Shown: positions 49,201 to 59,900 of the stretch, piece by piece
Layout of the letters: each line of letters starts with the position of its first letter
Position numbering within the stretch: the first letter of the stretch is position 1
NCBI GenBank assembly: GCA_030386875.1
Contig: CM059562.1
Coordinates: 19,955,360 to 20,019,359, forward strand
Direction of reading: 5' to 3'
DNA from: Morinoia aosen
Taxonomy: Eukaryota; Arthropoda; Malacostraca; Amphipoda; Talitridae
Length of the DNA stretch: 64,000 nucleotides
Made by a program: the position numbers and the translations under genes
Notes under the pieces: model-generated
What the model saw: only the letters and a program-made list of their open reading frames with translations
What the model was told of the DNA's origin: nothing
Database searches by the model: none

Positions 49201-52200
49201 AATAATATGCTCAATTAGATGACTATATATCAAGTGTGCAATCAAAATCTGTTGGTCTGAGCTACCTACCTATGCAAATTCAACTCGACGGCTGGGTATT
49301 TGACTTCTACTTGACCCTGTTCATCAGCGTTTTATGCGTCAAAAGAGGACTAATTTTTCTATCTCTCTCCCCCTCTCGAACATTCGTCCTTATTGCGCAC
49401 CAGGAGTTGAGCTCGAACGAGAATTAAAAGCTAGTACATGGACCCACAGTTTGAGGGTCCCAGCTCGCACGAGGACCCCAGCCAATGCCTCCTACACACC
49501 TCTAGACCTGATCCTAAACAGCATAGCAATGATGTCACACGACTGGTCATGACAATTATTTTTTAATGGAGCCAATTTTTATCAGTATGGAAAGGAAGTG
49601 TATGGGTAGCTTAGTGAATTTCTATCAGAGCTTTAGTGATATTGTATGTGAGTGATCAAAAATTTCGTCCTTGGCATGTAATTGGTTGTCAAGTCCTAAC
49701 GTAGATATCAGTTTATCTATGGAGTAATTTCTGACTTACATCCGTATTAACGAATGTAATCGCTCTAGGAGCCATAACGCGCTTGGGAAATTGAGCATGC
49801 AGATTTTAGTGATAACATCCAATTTTGAGCATTTCTGCTGCTTTGTTTTTGTGATAAGCTTTTGTTGAAGGGAGCGGTTTCTTACACCCTCGTGTTGTAT
49901 AAGATCAACACGATAAGAAAATTGATGCGAAGAATTTTTGTTGCGAAGTTTTGATGATGCTTATATCCTCCAGCGATAAAATTAGGACCCTAATCTACTG
50001 ATATTGCAACAAAATGCGTGAGTTAAATATTTTTTCCGTTTAAATATTCTAATCTAATAACGCTGGATTATGGTTTGCCCAATCAAACCAGCCTACCGTT
50101 CTATTTTCAGTCGTATCAGAAATACTTGCAGAAAATTGATTTTTCATGCACGAATTTGATAAAAAAAGTATCACAATATATCTCCTAGGATTTTTCAACG
50201 CTTGGGCAGCCTCATCCTATGTGGGGATAGATCGAAGCTAACTTAATTTCGCCCTTGCACTTCATCATAAATTTCTTGACATCTCCGACCACGACTATGA
50301 AATCACGATTTTTGTGAGCAGGCCTGGAGATGATGGAGGCGTCGGATCAGCTCGTACGTAGACTCTAGCTAGCACGAGAACCATAACTCGTACGAGCACT
50401 TTAGGTCGTACGAGAAACCCAGCTCGTACGAGGGCTTTAGCTCGTAAAAAACTGTTTGTACCAGGACCTCACCTTGCAGGAAGACCCATGCCTTTTGACG
50501 GATTTTTACTCGAACAAGAACCGCAATTGTACGATCTTTCCTATGCATACTGCAAACACCGAGCACGCACGTCAGTTCAAGAGGCGGCTGCTTCTCCATG
50601 TTGCGAAATACCGCAATGATGGTTCCTCCGTAAAATATATGAGCTTAAAATCTGCCCAGCGTGTACCTCCGCACACAGATAAGCTTCTCAGGCAAATAAA
50701 AATATTTTCTTAAAAGTTCATGGAGATTTTTGCGTCAACAACCATAACCTTTCGTTTCCATAAGTAATGATCCGCACACTTTGTCATGAACTTTGGCAAG
50801 AGTTCTTCCTAATTTTAGTTCAAGTGCAGGAAGTTACTGATTTTCATTACGAATAAAATTGTACAAAACTTACCATTTTCGACCCTGCATGGTAAAGACG
50901 ATACTATACAGGAGTGGATGTTATCGAAAAATTTGATGCCCCTGTGGGAAGCATGGCTTGTAAAAACAGGAAGTAATTTTCCCCAATTGACAAACTCATT
51001 GCTGCTGTCTCGCACTCAGACATGTCTTGAACTTCTCGCCCCCAGCCGCGTTCATATGAATGCCAAATTTAAGAGCAATAAAGAAATAATCAAGTAATAA
51101 AGAAGCGAAGCAGAATAACACAATACAAGGTGTAAATATCACTAAATCACAGATTTAGGTAAATTAAAATTGCACAACAATTTCAGACGACAGCAAGTAA
51201 GAACATGTGCATCGTTTTGTTACGATTCGGTCTTCCATTTAAATAAACTAGTAGATTTGGAGTTTTGTTTGATTCTGTCGATGATAAAAATAATCTTTAT
51301 TAGGAACAGTGAGTGACAATTTATTTCATCTCAGAATATTTGTTTTTTGTAAATTTATCATCAAAGAACTGAAACACCTTTGTACCGTTTAACTAATGTA
51401 CTTTTGGTATGTGTTGTTGTTGTAAGAGCATATTTGGTATTTTTTGTTGAATCTTAGTTTAAGAAACGCTAACCACGTGAAAATATACTGAAAGATTTTC
51501 CGCTATTCAAACAAGTCATTTCATCCTGCGACTTCTATGAACAATATGAAATAAAGGAAGAGAAAGCGACTTTCAACATATGTTAAAAATTTTAATGAAA
51601 AGTGTTTTAACAAATATGATATTTACAGCAATTGTCTGCCCTAGACATGACTGGAAACACATGGCTCAACAGATGAATTATATCATAATAAGCAACAGTT
51701 TATGAAATAGAGGAAATTTTACACAAATGAAAGTTCAACAGGATCTCATTAAAGTCGTTTAGATGTGAATTCCACCAAAGGAAATGTTAATGGACGAGGA
51801 AATAATGAAATATTGAGTTTTGACATTATAAGCAATGTTCACGTATGTAAAACAATTTCATCTAAGGAATCTGTTGTAAAATTCAGGTAAGAATAACATA
51901 TTACAAAATACTACTCCTTCAAAAGAACAAAAGTACGTTACCAAGTCTTGAAGAAAATATTCCTCTTAGTTGCAGAACTTATTTCGTTCCCTAATGCTTT
52001 CGATTTGGGGGCTTAAACGACGGAAAGAGAACAAACTTGCGACTTGAGTATAATTTTTTCTGTTTCATTTTTCACTACACAGTGTAGAACGGTTTCACAA
52101 CTCGGCGAAGAAAATGAATTTGGTTTGAAAGCCAAAAAAGTCCCTCTGAATAGAGCAAGACCTTTTCCAATTCATCTCATTTTGAACAGATGTTGTTCGT

Positions 52201-52688
52201 TCTGCCTCATGTTCAGTATTTTTGTACGAGGCGTGGAATAGAATGAAATCGATAACTGTTCCAGCAATGATTGCAAAATAAAATGCTAACTTTTTGTAGT
52301 GTAACAAATAGAAATAATGAATATGACGGGCGCTGAACTGTAATTAAAGTAGTCACATTGTCATCTAATGTACTTGATGGTGTTTACCAACAGTGGTGAC
52401 AACGGTCACTTCAACTGTGATTGAAATGGTCTCAAAATATGTTTTAAAAGAAACGAGCGCGGTATTCGGTTCATGAGATAGTACTTACCAACAGTAGTGA
52501 CGATGTTCACTTCAACTACGATTGAAATGGTCACAAAATATGTTTTAAAAGAAATAGCAGTGGTATTATCCGGTTTACGAGGTAGTACTTACCGAGAGTG
52601 GTAACGATATTCTTGTAGGTGACCCACACGCCGTAATCTGCAGGGCCCCAGTCCAGGACGGAGCGTGTGAACAGGTACATGTAGGCTC
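21706..52688 (-). CDS. SLC46-like major facilitator transporter (proton-coupled folate transporter family), C-terminal half, five exons
   Basis: Membrane transporter of the MFS fold. SLC46 members move folates and related solutes with protons; the substrate here is unknown. Exons in transcript order are 52593-52688, 33283-33426, 31236-31319, 23182-23338 and 21706-22234. Every junction has GT-AG borders and phases match (1, 1, 1, 2). Residues from TM8 to TM12 can be read: YMYLFTRSVLDWG at the start of the first visible exon, a helix around SDSVLAMVGALSSVLDYVL, the linker RALLSKFVASDEIGKV, which matches the conserved SKxVxxxExGKV loop of SLC46 proteins, then two helices ending in IIIIL. A hydrophilic tail of about 170 residues follows, much longer than usual. 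The N-terminal half (TM1-7) and promoter lie upstream, probably beyond the window. No frame breaks were seen, so it is likely functional. Confidence 0.85.
22235..23181 (-). other. Transporter intron, 947 bp
   Basis: AT-rich, GT-AG bounded. No other gene or element recognised. Confidence 0.75.
23182..23338 (-). CDS. Transporter exon (TM11-12)
   Basis: 157 bp, acceptor CTTTTCAG, donor GTGAGT, phase 1 in and phase 2 out. It encodes GKVSAVLGALDGVMPMVSF and a final helix SLMALIF that continues into the last exon. Strongly GC-rich compared with its surroundings. Confidence 0.88.
23530..23655 (-). repeat. tRNA-derived SINE
   Basis: Read on the minus strand it has an A-box-like GGTGGTTAAGAGCGCT and, 20-30 bp later, a B-box-like AATTCGAGACC, spaced as in a tRNA-related RNA polymerase III promoter. 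It ends in an A-run (the T-run at 23530-23538 on the plus strand). It resembles tRNA-Ser/Leu-type SINE heads. Exact ends are not certain. Confidence 0.5.
24423..24480. repeat. Exact tandem duplication, 2 x 29 bp
   Basis: CAAGCTTGTAATTGCAATTT followed by AGAAACATG occurs twice without a mismatch. Identity shows it is recent. Confidence 0.9.
30690..30870. repeat. Degenerate minisatellite with ~23-bp core
   Basis: Irregular units around ATGAGGCCATAACATT, some stretched to 37-44 bp, within the 7.9 kb intron. Confidence 0.6.
31236..31319 (-). CDS. Transporter exon (TM10 end and conserved loop)
   Basis: 84 bp, acceptor TATTTCAG, donor GTGAGT, phase 1 in and out. It encodes PISAMLVNSG and then RALLSKFVASDEI, the cytoplasmic loop motif shared by SLC46 proteins. 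Confidence 0.87.
31320..33282 (-). other. Transporter intron, 1.96 kb
   Basis: AT-rich. Around 32340-32410 the motif ACAAATTC recurs with CCTGCACAAATT. No gene seen. Confidence 0.7.
33283..33426 (-). CDS. Transporter exon (TM8-10)
   Basis: 144 bp, acceptor CTTGCAG, donor GTAGGT. It encodes SLVAVPVLSAGLKVSDS followed by a long helix and ends FLIWL. GC-rich relative to the introns. The first ~31 bp together with the acceptor is duplicated 127 bp upstream (33518-33660). Confidence 0.87.
33390..33660 (-). repeat. Tandem duplication covering the acceptor and start of the TM8-10 exon
   Basis: Period about 127 bp. The second copy (33518-33660) keeps a polypyrimidine/acceptor-like CTCCTAGCAG followed by exon-like bases that still translate SLVAV(L)VLSAG in the right phase, then runs into a stop. 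Flanking intron sequence (TTTTAAAAACTGAACT) is duplicated too. Confidence 0.8.
35340..35460. repeat. Low-complexity ACTATG/GCTATG repeat
   Basis: Short imperfect iterations such as ACAATACTATG and TGCTATG over about 110 bp. Probably an old decayed microsatellite. Confidence 0.6.
36871..36897. repeat. Perfect 12-bp hairpin with 3-nt loop
   Basis: AATTAGGTGACT, loop AGG, AGTCACCTAATT. Perfect pairing inside otherwise plain AT-rich intron. Function unknown. Confidence 0.75.
37770..37849 (-). other. Possible cryptic or alternative exon
   Basis: An 80-bp segment on the minus strand is preceded by TTTTATTTCTAG and followed by the strong donor GTAAGC. It encodes MISKHVQPAKKGEG and on to KPVALE with no stop. 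It lies in the 19.2 kb intron. Its length is not a multiple of three, so inclusion between the flanking exons would shift the frame. That suggests a regulatory poison exon, an alternative end, or an exon of a nested gene. No family recognised. Confidence 0.3.
43336..43552. repeat. 17-bp minisatellite, about 13 units
   Basis: Unit CTCTTCGCATCACTCAG, with alternating variants ending CACCAAG, CACGCGG or CACTCGG, and diverged outer units (CCTACACATCCCTCA). Three units equal 17 codons, so a repetitive open frame runs through it by arithmetic, not selection. Confidence 0.88.
44300..44470 (+). other. GC- and proline-rich tract with exon-like borders, unassigned
   Basis: An unusually GC-rich island in AT-rich intron. 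On the plus strand a C-rich tract ending CCTCGGCAG is followed by about 54 bp open in more than one frame and then a GTAATG donor-like site. Both strands are open, so coding status is undecided. It may be a relic exon of a nested gene or a piece of a repeat. Confidence 0.25.
46451..46720. repeat. CCGT-microsatellite-bearing dispersed repeat fragment
   Basis: It starts TCTATACTATAATAAGAGCC, then (CCGT)n, and closes near GGTACCCGGCAATG after a run of 14 G. This layout is common for short non-autonomous repeats in arthropod genomes and might be Helitron-related. Element class is inference. Confidence 0.4.
50349..50448. repeat. 18-bp minisatellite with palindromic CTCGTACGAG core
   Basis: Five full units and one partial of AGCTCGTACGAGGGCTTT-type sequence. 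The CTCGTACGAG core is a perfect 10-bp palindrome, intact in two units and altered in the others. The unit is six codons long, giving a repeated SYELGF-like peptide in one minus frame. Confidence 0.85.
52382..52600 (-). repeat. Tandem array of three copies of the exon donor edge
   Basis: The 3' edge of the 52.6 kb exon with its donor and adjacent intron recurs at periods of 104 and 101 bp. Exon edges are at 52593 (real), 52489 and 52388. Copies two and three read NIVTTVG- and VVTTVG-like before GTAAGT and GTAAAC. Intron parts (TTTTAAAACATATTTTG) are shared too. Confidence 0.82.
52593..52688 (-). CDS. Transporter exon (TM7-8 region), first visible
   Basis: 96 bp, acceptor TTGCAG, donor GTAAGT, entered and left in phase 1. 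It encodes 31 full codons starting AYMYLFTRSV, the aromatic/arginine segment that begins TM7 in SLC46 relatives. The donor edge is duplicated twice more downstream in the intron (edges at 52489 and 52388). Confidence 0.85.
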
Positions 52689-53343
52689 CTGCAACACACG
52701 GTGCCGAGTTAGAAACAAAATGAGAAAAAATGTTTCACTTATCTCTGGTCATTGGTTTGAAGATAAAATGCTAATGTTATTTGAAGCAGAATTTGAAAAA
52801 ATTAAAGTCGTTCATTTTTGCTGAGGTTCGTTAAAGGTAATGATGTCATAGTACATTATCAAAATATAATCCCAAATGGAAGTATTTAAATATTATATTT
52901 CTATGAACGGGAATCGTGGAGCTGTTTAATCGACAGTTGCTGTAATTTTCCGCACAACGGAAGATTCGCATTTACCTGACGTTCTTCTCATTACTTGCTC
53001 AGTATAAGGTTTTTAATAGGTAAAATCTTTGAATGTTTCAAAATCAATGTTAGTGCATCGTTGTGCATGGGGTGTGAAAACGAAAATCTCTGTAAAACAA
53101 AAAATAATATTTGAACCTTGAAACTGATTCTCCTTGAGATCTTAAAAAAAAATTCTCGATGCCACTTTTTCACAGCTAAACGTTCTGTGCATTTCTCGAC
53201 TGGCGCTTTTAAATTTTAAAACTTCGAGGTTGAAGATTGCCTTCGACGTTTCCGGGATGCTTCCTCTTAGTGCTCCTACATAAAGTTTATACCATTACGC
53301 ACAATTATTATCAGAGGGTTGCCACGTCTAACTCTCCCTAGAT

Positions 53344-53582
53344 CAGAGGTTTTCAACCAGGGGTAAATTTACCCCTAGGGTTTAAAAAATTATAAAGCCG
53401 GGTGTAAATAATTGAAGTACCTGATAATTTCAAAAATAATTCAATCAAATTTAATTTTGTAAAATGAGAGAGAAAGAATGTAATGAAAGTGAGCGTGTAT
53501 GTTTTCAATGGGAGTAGAAGGTAAATGGAGAAATACATAAAGCCGAGGAGGTCAATGATGGAGGAAAGGTTGAGAATGGCTG
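53344..53582. mobile_element. hAT-like MITE, 239 bp
   Basis: It starts CAGAGGTTTTCAACC and ends GGTTGAGAATGGCTG, imperfect terminal inverted repeats (11 of 15 matching) of the CAGxGGTTCTCAACC class. Flanking 8-mers CCCTAGAT and CCGTAGAC match at 6 of 8, as expected of an aged hAT target duplication. No coding capacity. Confidence 0.6.
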
Positions 53583-53659
53583 CCGTAGACCATCCCACGC
53601 ACACTACCGCCGCAGCTCAGCTGAGAAGCGTTAGAGTAAAAACACCCCTGTCTATGGCT

Positions 53660-53870
53660 GATGAGAAATGCCTCGGTATGCCAAGAACAGATTAAGATAA
53701 GAGGATTTTGCAAGCGCTTTGTGTTCAACTTCGATGAGGAAAGTATGCATAGCAGGAACAGGAAATATGCGTAGCAGATTGTAGTATGCCAAAAACAGAT
53801 CAAGATATGGAAATATTAAATACGTTTGTGGTCAACTTCCAAGAGGAAAATAGTCTAGTGAACAGAAATC
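53660..53870. repeat. Diverged tandem pair, ~100-bp unit
   Basis: TATGCCAAGAACAGATTAAG and TATGCCAAAAACAGATCAAG each start a unit that later reads TGTG(T/G)TCAACTTC and GAGGAAA. Confidence 0.6.
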
Positions 53871-55649
53871 TCTGGGGCTGGATCTGTGCTCTTTTTTTTT
53901 TAACAGTATGGGCACTGACCCTTTCTCTTTAAAGGTATGAAACATGTTAACGCGTTCACTAAATGCGTTAAAGTTAATTTTATTTCTCTAAGACATCGAC
54001 CGGTCGGTATTTCAAAGATATACTCTTAAATTCACAGCTATGTTGAAATAAATTTCTGAAATGAGTGCTATCTTATGCCTCATAGTCCTCAACTTTCTCA
54101 CAAAAAATTTTCAAGTTCGTTGACATAAATGTAAAAGACAAGCGTTAACCGGACACGAATTTTCGCTAGGGAAACAGCCTTTGCCATCGGACGCGGCCGA
54201 GTGACCGTCGCAGAGGTCAAGGCAGGGTTGCGCAGTTGTCTGTCGTGCGTTGGTGTCCCAGAAGCGGAAGGGGCATGGGTGTACGCCCCCAGAAATCTCC
54301 GAATTATTATCAGGAGTGTGATTACTCTGACATATATCCATAGCAATCATTCAAATAAAAATGTGTGTCGCTGTCTGCAAATGGGAGACGGTAAAAAAAC
54401 TCCAAGAGTTTATCCTTCATGTTAGTCAAAATTGGCGATCCTAACCCTGCAAATCTCAGATTCGAGCACCATATTATAATAAGGCAAAATCATAAATTTA
54501 TCACGTTATCTTCTCAGCGTGACGCACAAATTTATTTCTTCACGACTCTACATCCTGATGGAAGTTCTTTTTGAATTTCAGTTGCTCTGCCTGCACACCG
54601 GCTCTTCTCTTCATCTTTTTCGCTCGTCTGATGGGCAAGTGAAGACAAAACGAGCCAAATTTAGATAAAATATTTGATGCTATAATCATTGTCTTTCTCT
54701 CGTTCAAACGTTCAATGAAAACAAATTAATTAAAATAAATATAAAATATTTAATGAAATGATTACTGTCTGACCATTGTTCAACTCTGTTCAGCAATTTT
54801 GTCATGTCATAAATATTGACAGTATGCCATATTTTGGCTTTACACAAAAGGAGAATTTTCACTCTTCTTTTTTAAAAGTGAATTGGAGAGAAATAAGTTA
54901 TAACAGAAAAATTTTTTTCCTTTATTAAACGTTAACCATAAAAATATTATTGCACAATAAAAACTTAGAAGAGTCTTTTCTACTAAGAATACACTATATT
55001 TTTAATAAAATAACACTTGGTAACTCAACTGGAACAAAATATCAAGCATTTTCTGGATAAAAGTGCCACAACACAAATCGATACAAATATTCGAAAATTA
55101 TGGCATCGATTTTGTAGCCCATGCTCCGTATTCACGGGACGCAAAACGTCTTGCTGTCGCTTAGGTGGTAGAAAATCACGGCACTGTGGAAATTGAGGAA
55201 GATTGCGGTCACATTAGCCAAAACTACAGCGCTTGCAAGGATGTGTCTACCGTCGCTTGCTGCGCCTCCTGATGAGAGGTAAATGAACCTTGATGATCAG
55301 AAGTGCATGTAGCATGATGCTAACCGAATGATTGACAGAGAATTTTCCGAATTCTGAATGATGAATACTTTCAATAAAAACAATGATAATAATAATCGTT
55401 AATTCATGGAGATGAGTGAATTTTAAGTTTTAGATGAAAGAAAAATGAGGTGAATAATGAATCCACTTCTGAATCAAATTGTGAATTAATGAATCAGATG
55501 CCATCTACGGAATTACACTCGTACAACTTTAAAAGCAAACTCACAGCACTGATCGGTCGTCCTGTATCAAAATTTCAGCACTCGAGTCCTGCATGCGCTC
55601 GATAAGGAAACGACCGTCTACGGAAACAGTTCAAGCGCTTCCACAAAAT

Positions 55650-55825
55650 GAAGACAAGTACAAAGTAAATGTTTCTCTAAACTTTCGAAAGAGCTCGAAG
55701 TTTTGGTGGCAGATTTGGTGGCCAAAAGGGCGCCGGATCGCCACCGCAAGGCCGACGTTGACGCGTGCTGGGATCGGATGAGGTCAAGCGCTCGGGAGCT
55801 ACGACTTGAAGCTATCAGGGTGTAG
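55650..55825 (+). other. Coding-like tract, possible relic exon with a spectrin-repeat-like helix
   Basis: A 57-codon frame from after a TGA to TAG reads ELEVLVADLVAKRAPDRHRK and then DVDACWDRMRSSARELRLEA. The charged heptad-like pattern with a central tryptophan (CWDRM) resembles one helix of a spectrin repeat. It is GC-rich relative to its surroundings and opposite in strand to the transporter. There is no start codon and no confirmed splice sites, so it may be a pseudogene fragment. The family call is inference. Confidence 0.3.
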
Positions 55826-56660
55826 TGCCATCCCCAGACGGGAATTGCGGAAAACGAACAAGAACATAGATATTTCATGCATTGCATAATATAGTATGTT
55901 CGAAATGGCTCTGAACTCAGTTTTCAGGTTATGTCGCGCAGTTCAAACGATGCTGGATGCAGTCAAAGAAATTGTGGACATTCTCGTCTATTCACTAAAT
56001 GTTTTCAGCTCCAATATTTAATTATTTTATTAAATGGTGAAAATCACAAACGATTTCCTATGCAAAAGCAAAATGACGTGTTCATCGGGCAGAAAAATAT
56101 TGAAATTTTGGGTTAGAACTATTGATCCGTAAATGTTTATGAGCTCAGTCTGACTCACTAACACCGATTCAAAAGTGCGAAAACATTTTTTCCGCTGTAA
56201 AGTATCAAAAACTAAGCTCGTATCATGAATAACTTACCTATTTAACGAGGCTTTTACTATTGCTACCTCCCTAAAGTGATTGGAGGGAAAGGAAAATTTT
56301 ATTAAATTTAGTAAATGAAAATTCAATCCTATTTCAATCGTTCAAGCCATGTTAAAATAACGTAAATAAGCGCGAAAACACACTTGAATCAGTCTTCCTG
56401 GAACCTATGCTCGGAATTAGTAAATAATTGAAGCTTACAAAGTTGGACATCTGACTTTAATGTCCAAGGGTGTTTGTAATTTGAACCTTCCAGTGAAAGC
56501 TGCTCCACTGCTTGCAAGTGAGGCCTGAAGATCATTTTCCATTGATACCAGTCAATGGATGACAATAACACTTTGTCTTGGGGCCTATCCAGGCCACGAA
56601 ATTTACTTCTTGTCAGCCGACGGCAGCCAAGAACCGAGAAGGAGAAGCTTTAGATTGTGG

Positions 56661-56938
56661 GTTGAAAACACAGTTGAAAAGCATCAGGTTGAGCGTTGTC
56701 ACAAATACTATTGAGGAGTAATAGAACACGTTTCGTTGCGAATACAATTGAGGAGCAGTAAGCTATGCATTGTCGCAAACTCAAATGATAAGTTATACAG
56801 TTGAAAACACAGTTGAAAAGCATCAGGTTGAGCGTTGTCACAAATACTATTGAGGAGTAATAGAACACGTTTCGTTGCGAATACAATTGAGGAGCAGTAA
56901 GCTATGCATTGTCGCAAACTCAAATGATAAGTTATACA
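56661..56938. repeat. Near-perfect tandem duplication, 2 x 139 bp
   Basis: Copies at 56661-56799 and 56800-56938 appear identical, starting GTTGAAAACACAGTTGAAAA and ending GATAAGTTATACA. This indicates recent duplication or an assembly effect. Confidence 0.9.
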
Positions 56939-59900
56939 GTATATGTCTCGTTCAAATGAGAGGCGCAGAATTACAACTAACGTCATGACTTTCTAAAGGC
57001 TCCCATAATGGGAAATAATAAAGGGTTTTACCATGAGCACTTACAGCAAACAATAATTTAGTAATAGCATAATACCGACATCTGAGTGGAAACTGTGCGA
57101 AGAATATAACATGTAGCAAATTATAATTCTTTCACAGTTATAATAGAAACTTTAAATTCCCTCCGAGAGTGTTAATTTAGTTACGCTGGTCTTAAAGCTG
57201 CTCTTAGCTAATACGTACATAAATTATGCAAGTGTTTAAGTATTGAGAAGCAGGAGTCAAAATCACTTTATTCAAACTGCGTACTGGAAATAAATACTTC
57301 ACGTACGTTGGGTGAACTAATATGACGAAACCACAAATACACATGTTTCATGGTCAGCTCATTGCACCAAGCAATCATATTTTTAACCACTTCATAGCTG
57401 ATTCTCGATGTGAACGAAACAAAATTTGATAAAGGTATGAATGTACACATTAATGAATGTGTATCATTTTTATTCTTTACCGTTCACTTATCTTTAATGT
57501 TTATTGTAAGGATCTATGGAAGGTAATGTGGGAAAATCAAACCACTTGTTGGTATGCGTCAAAATGAAACAAAAACAGCTATAGCGTCAACCATAACTGC
57601 ACAACAAATTCAGTGTATTTCTTCGTGTACCAGTAAAATTAGGGATTCTTGTTGCGCCACGTCACAAATGAGTTCTCAAAAAATGCACCTAAAAATATGA
57701 CTTCGAAGATTTACGCAACGGATCTTCACTTCCTGAGTAGCGTATCACTTGAATCTGTTTTAGGTGATCATATTCACATCTTTATGTTCTCTCATTTCAA
57801 AATTTTGTCGGCAAGGCAAGTTAGTCATGCCTGGAGCAACGCAGTGTGCAATACTCGGAAGAACAGTCTCATACACTTCAAGAACGGCGGCAGTTTTGAA
57901 GTGTTTCCATATTCTGCTTCAGGAAATGCCGCACATTTGACTCTGATCTTGAGGGAATCTCCCCATGAATATAGCTTTGGCTGCACGCTTGCTCAACAGC
58001 TCCGCCACGTTTCGTTTCATCCTTAATTGAAGTGTAGCAAAGCTTTGAGTCAGCGCTGTGTCGATGTGCCACGAGCATAGAGTAGTCAGATAACCCAAAG
58101 CCTATTTGTAGCTAAAATCTCATCGACTACAAGCTTAAAGGGCTTATCTTTTTAAATATAGTGCACGACATAAGATATGTTGAAATAATGCACGACTAAA
58201 GCCCGTTAAACAGTGAAATTCTAGCTCCAATCCAGCGAATGAAAACGAAACTGTACATATGTAAGGGCTTTTGTATGGAGCACATGTTGAAAATCCCACA
58301 CTTCGAAATTTTTGCTAGCAAGTGTGGAGTAGAAAAACATGTAAACAATACTTTGTATGGGCGTTACGGCAGGAAAAAAAGTTATGCACTTGAACAAAAT
58401 TGGTAGCTGCTGTTCAACAGAGCGATGTAAAATACCCCAGCTTAAAAAAATCAGCCAGAGGCTGTCCATTTGATAGTCGATGTTGAACGAGAGCGGCCTT
58501 GACATAGGTATTCATTTAAAGCAAGAAATGAGTGAAGTCTGGGTGTGTCAAGAGCATACCTCAAATATACTAAAATATTTTACTCCTAGCAGTTTTTTTC
58601 CCAAGAATGAAATTGTGGGGCTAAAAATGTCTTGAAGCCGTCGGAAGTGTAAGTGTATGTATAGTTGCTCTTGCCAATACGCACAGTTGAGTCTGAGCAG
58701 CTTTTCTCTGCATAGTAAATTTTAATTTATTTATAAAAAATTCATTTGCCCAAGCACATCATTTTTAACATTGTAAACAGTGCGTTTTGGTAAGCAATAA
58801 TTATCTCAGACTCTTGAAGGCTAATACACGTGCATTAGAGGTTATCTACCGCTGTAGCTGGTACGTATTTCGCAAATAAAAGGTTGCGCTCTTGAAAAGA
58901 AGGATTAAAGTTCAAGTGCGTGGGGCAGGATGTTGTTCCAAAAAGAATACATTTTTGACAGAACGAAGATCATTTAGTGATTTACCTGAATCTATTCCAA
59001 ACATACGTGAGACGTGAACTTCCTGTTCGACTAATACTTCTGACTGGAGTGCAATGCGCTTTCTGAACATTGATCTTAGACGAACAACACCTCCACTGCT
59101 ATAGAGCTATTTTCCCAAAGGCGAGATGTGCGGGAGTAATATGTGATGCACGAGCGATCAAGCTTTCAGTAACATTTCATGACTCCATAAACGTTGATGT
59201 TTCCGCTGTACTGCACGCTTGGATTGCAATAAAAAAGACAGACCATTCCGAGTCGAAGTTGGGCATATGTTGGTGTACCGTGGATTAAAAAGAAATGCTC
59301 GCAAAATACATGATGTATTAGATAAAAAAAACAGTTCCTGTTATTACTGATTAGTAAAGTGTGTTATTGACAACCGCCGTGAGTCATTACGTAAACAGTT
59401 ATTTTAATGCTTCGCCAAAGAAAAAAAGAAAGATGAAAGTGAACGCGCATTCATTTTTCACAATGATAAAATGGATTGAATGGCAGCATGAACAACCCAG
59501 TTGTTGAAGTTTAAATTTTATTAGTCGCATAAAAGTTTCAAAATGGAGCCTAATCTCGGAAATAAGTTCTTGCAGCATGGCGAAGACTGTGTAATTCTTA
59601 ATTTTGAGGGCCTCAATCGATACTTTCGAGCTTTACTACCTGGTTTGGCGACCAACGCTTGAACTTTTTCGAAAAACGACAGTAAAAATATATCGCTTAA
59701 AGGGTCGAAGTTTGTATTGTGGCATGGAGGATTTGAACGTTTGAACGAATGTGCCATTACCTCCCTCCCTGCTAATTTTATTGAGCAAATAAATAGCGGC
59801 CAACTATGAATATCGAGTCTGTAACGATCTTTGATAATACAGAATAGAGCTGTTGTACTTCAGTATGAAAATTTAGGCAGAGGGAGTAGGTGTGTGAACC

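Larger units (their letters stand above)
33427..52592 (-). other. Transporter intron, 19.2 kb
   Basis: It contains exon-edge duplications at both ends, a possible hidden exon (37770-37849), minisatellites of 17 bp (43.34 kb) and 18 bp (50.35 kb), a CCGT-rich repeat (46.45 kb), a hairpin (36.87 kb), a TATGC-rich simple repeat (35.34 kb), and a pair of diverged ~130-bp repeats near 44930-45060 and 46120-46260. No complete second gene is recognisable. Confidence 0.7.

Noticed and set aside
54110-54350. GC-rich patch with cysteine-bearing frame on the minus strand
   Set aside because: Two minus frames are equally open and no splice sites or family fit; it is more likely a repeat fragment, but no ends were found.
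57649-58026. 125-codon frame on the plus strand, with a 66-codon frame opposite
   Set aside because: It starts at a non-ATG codon, both strands are open, and I recognise no family. It may be decayed transposon sequence but cannot be assigned.
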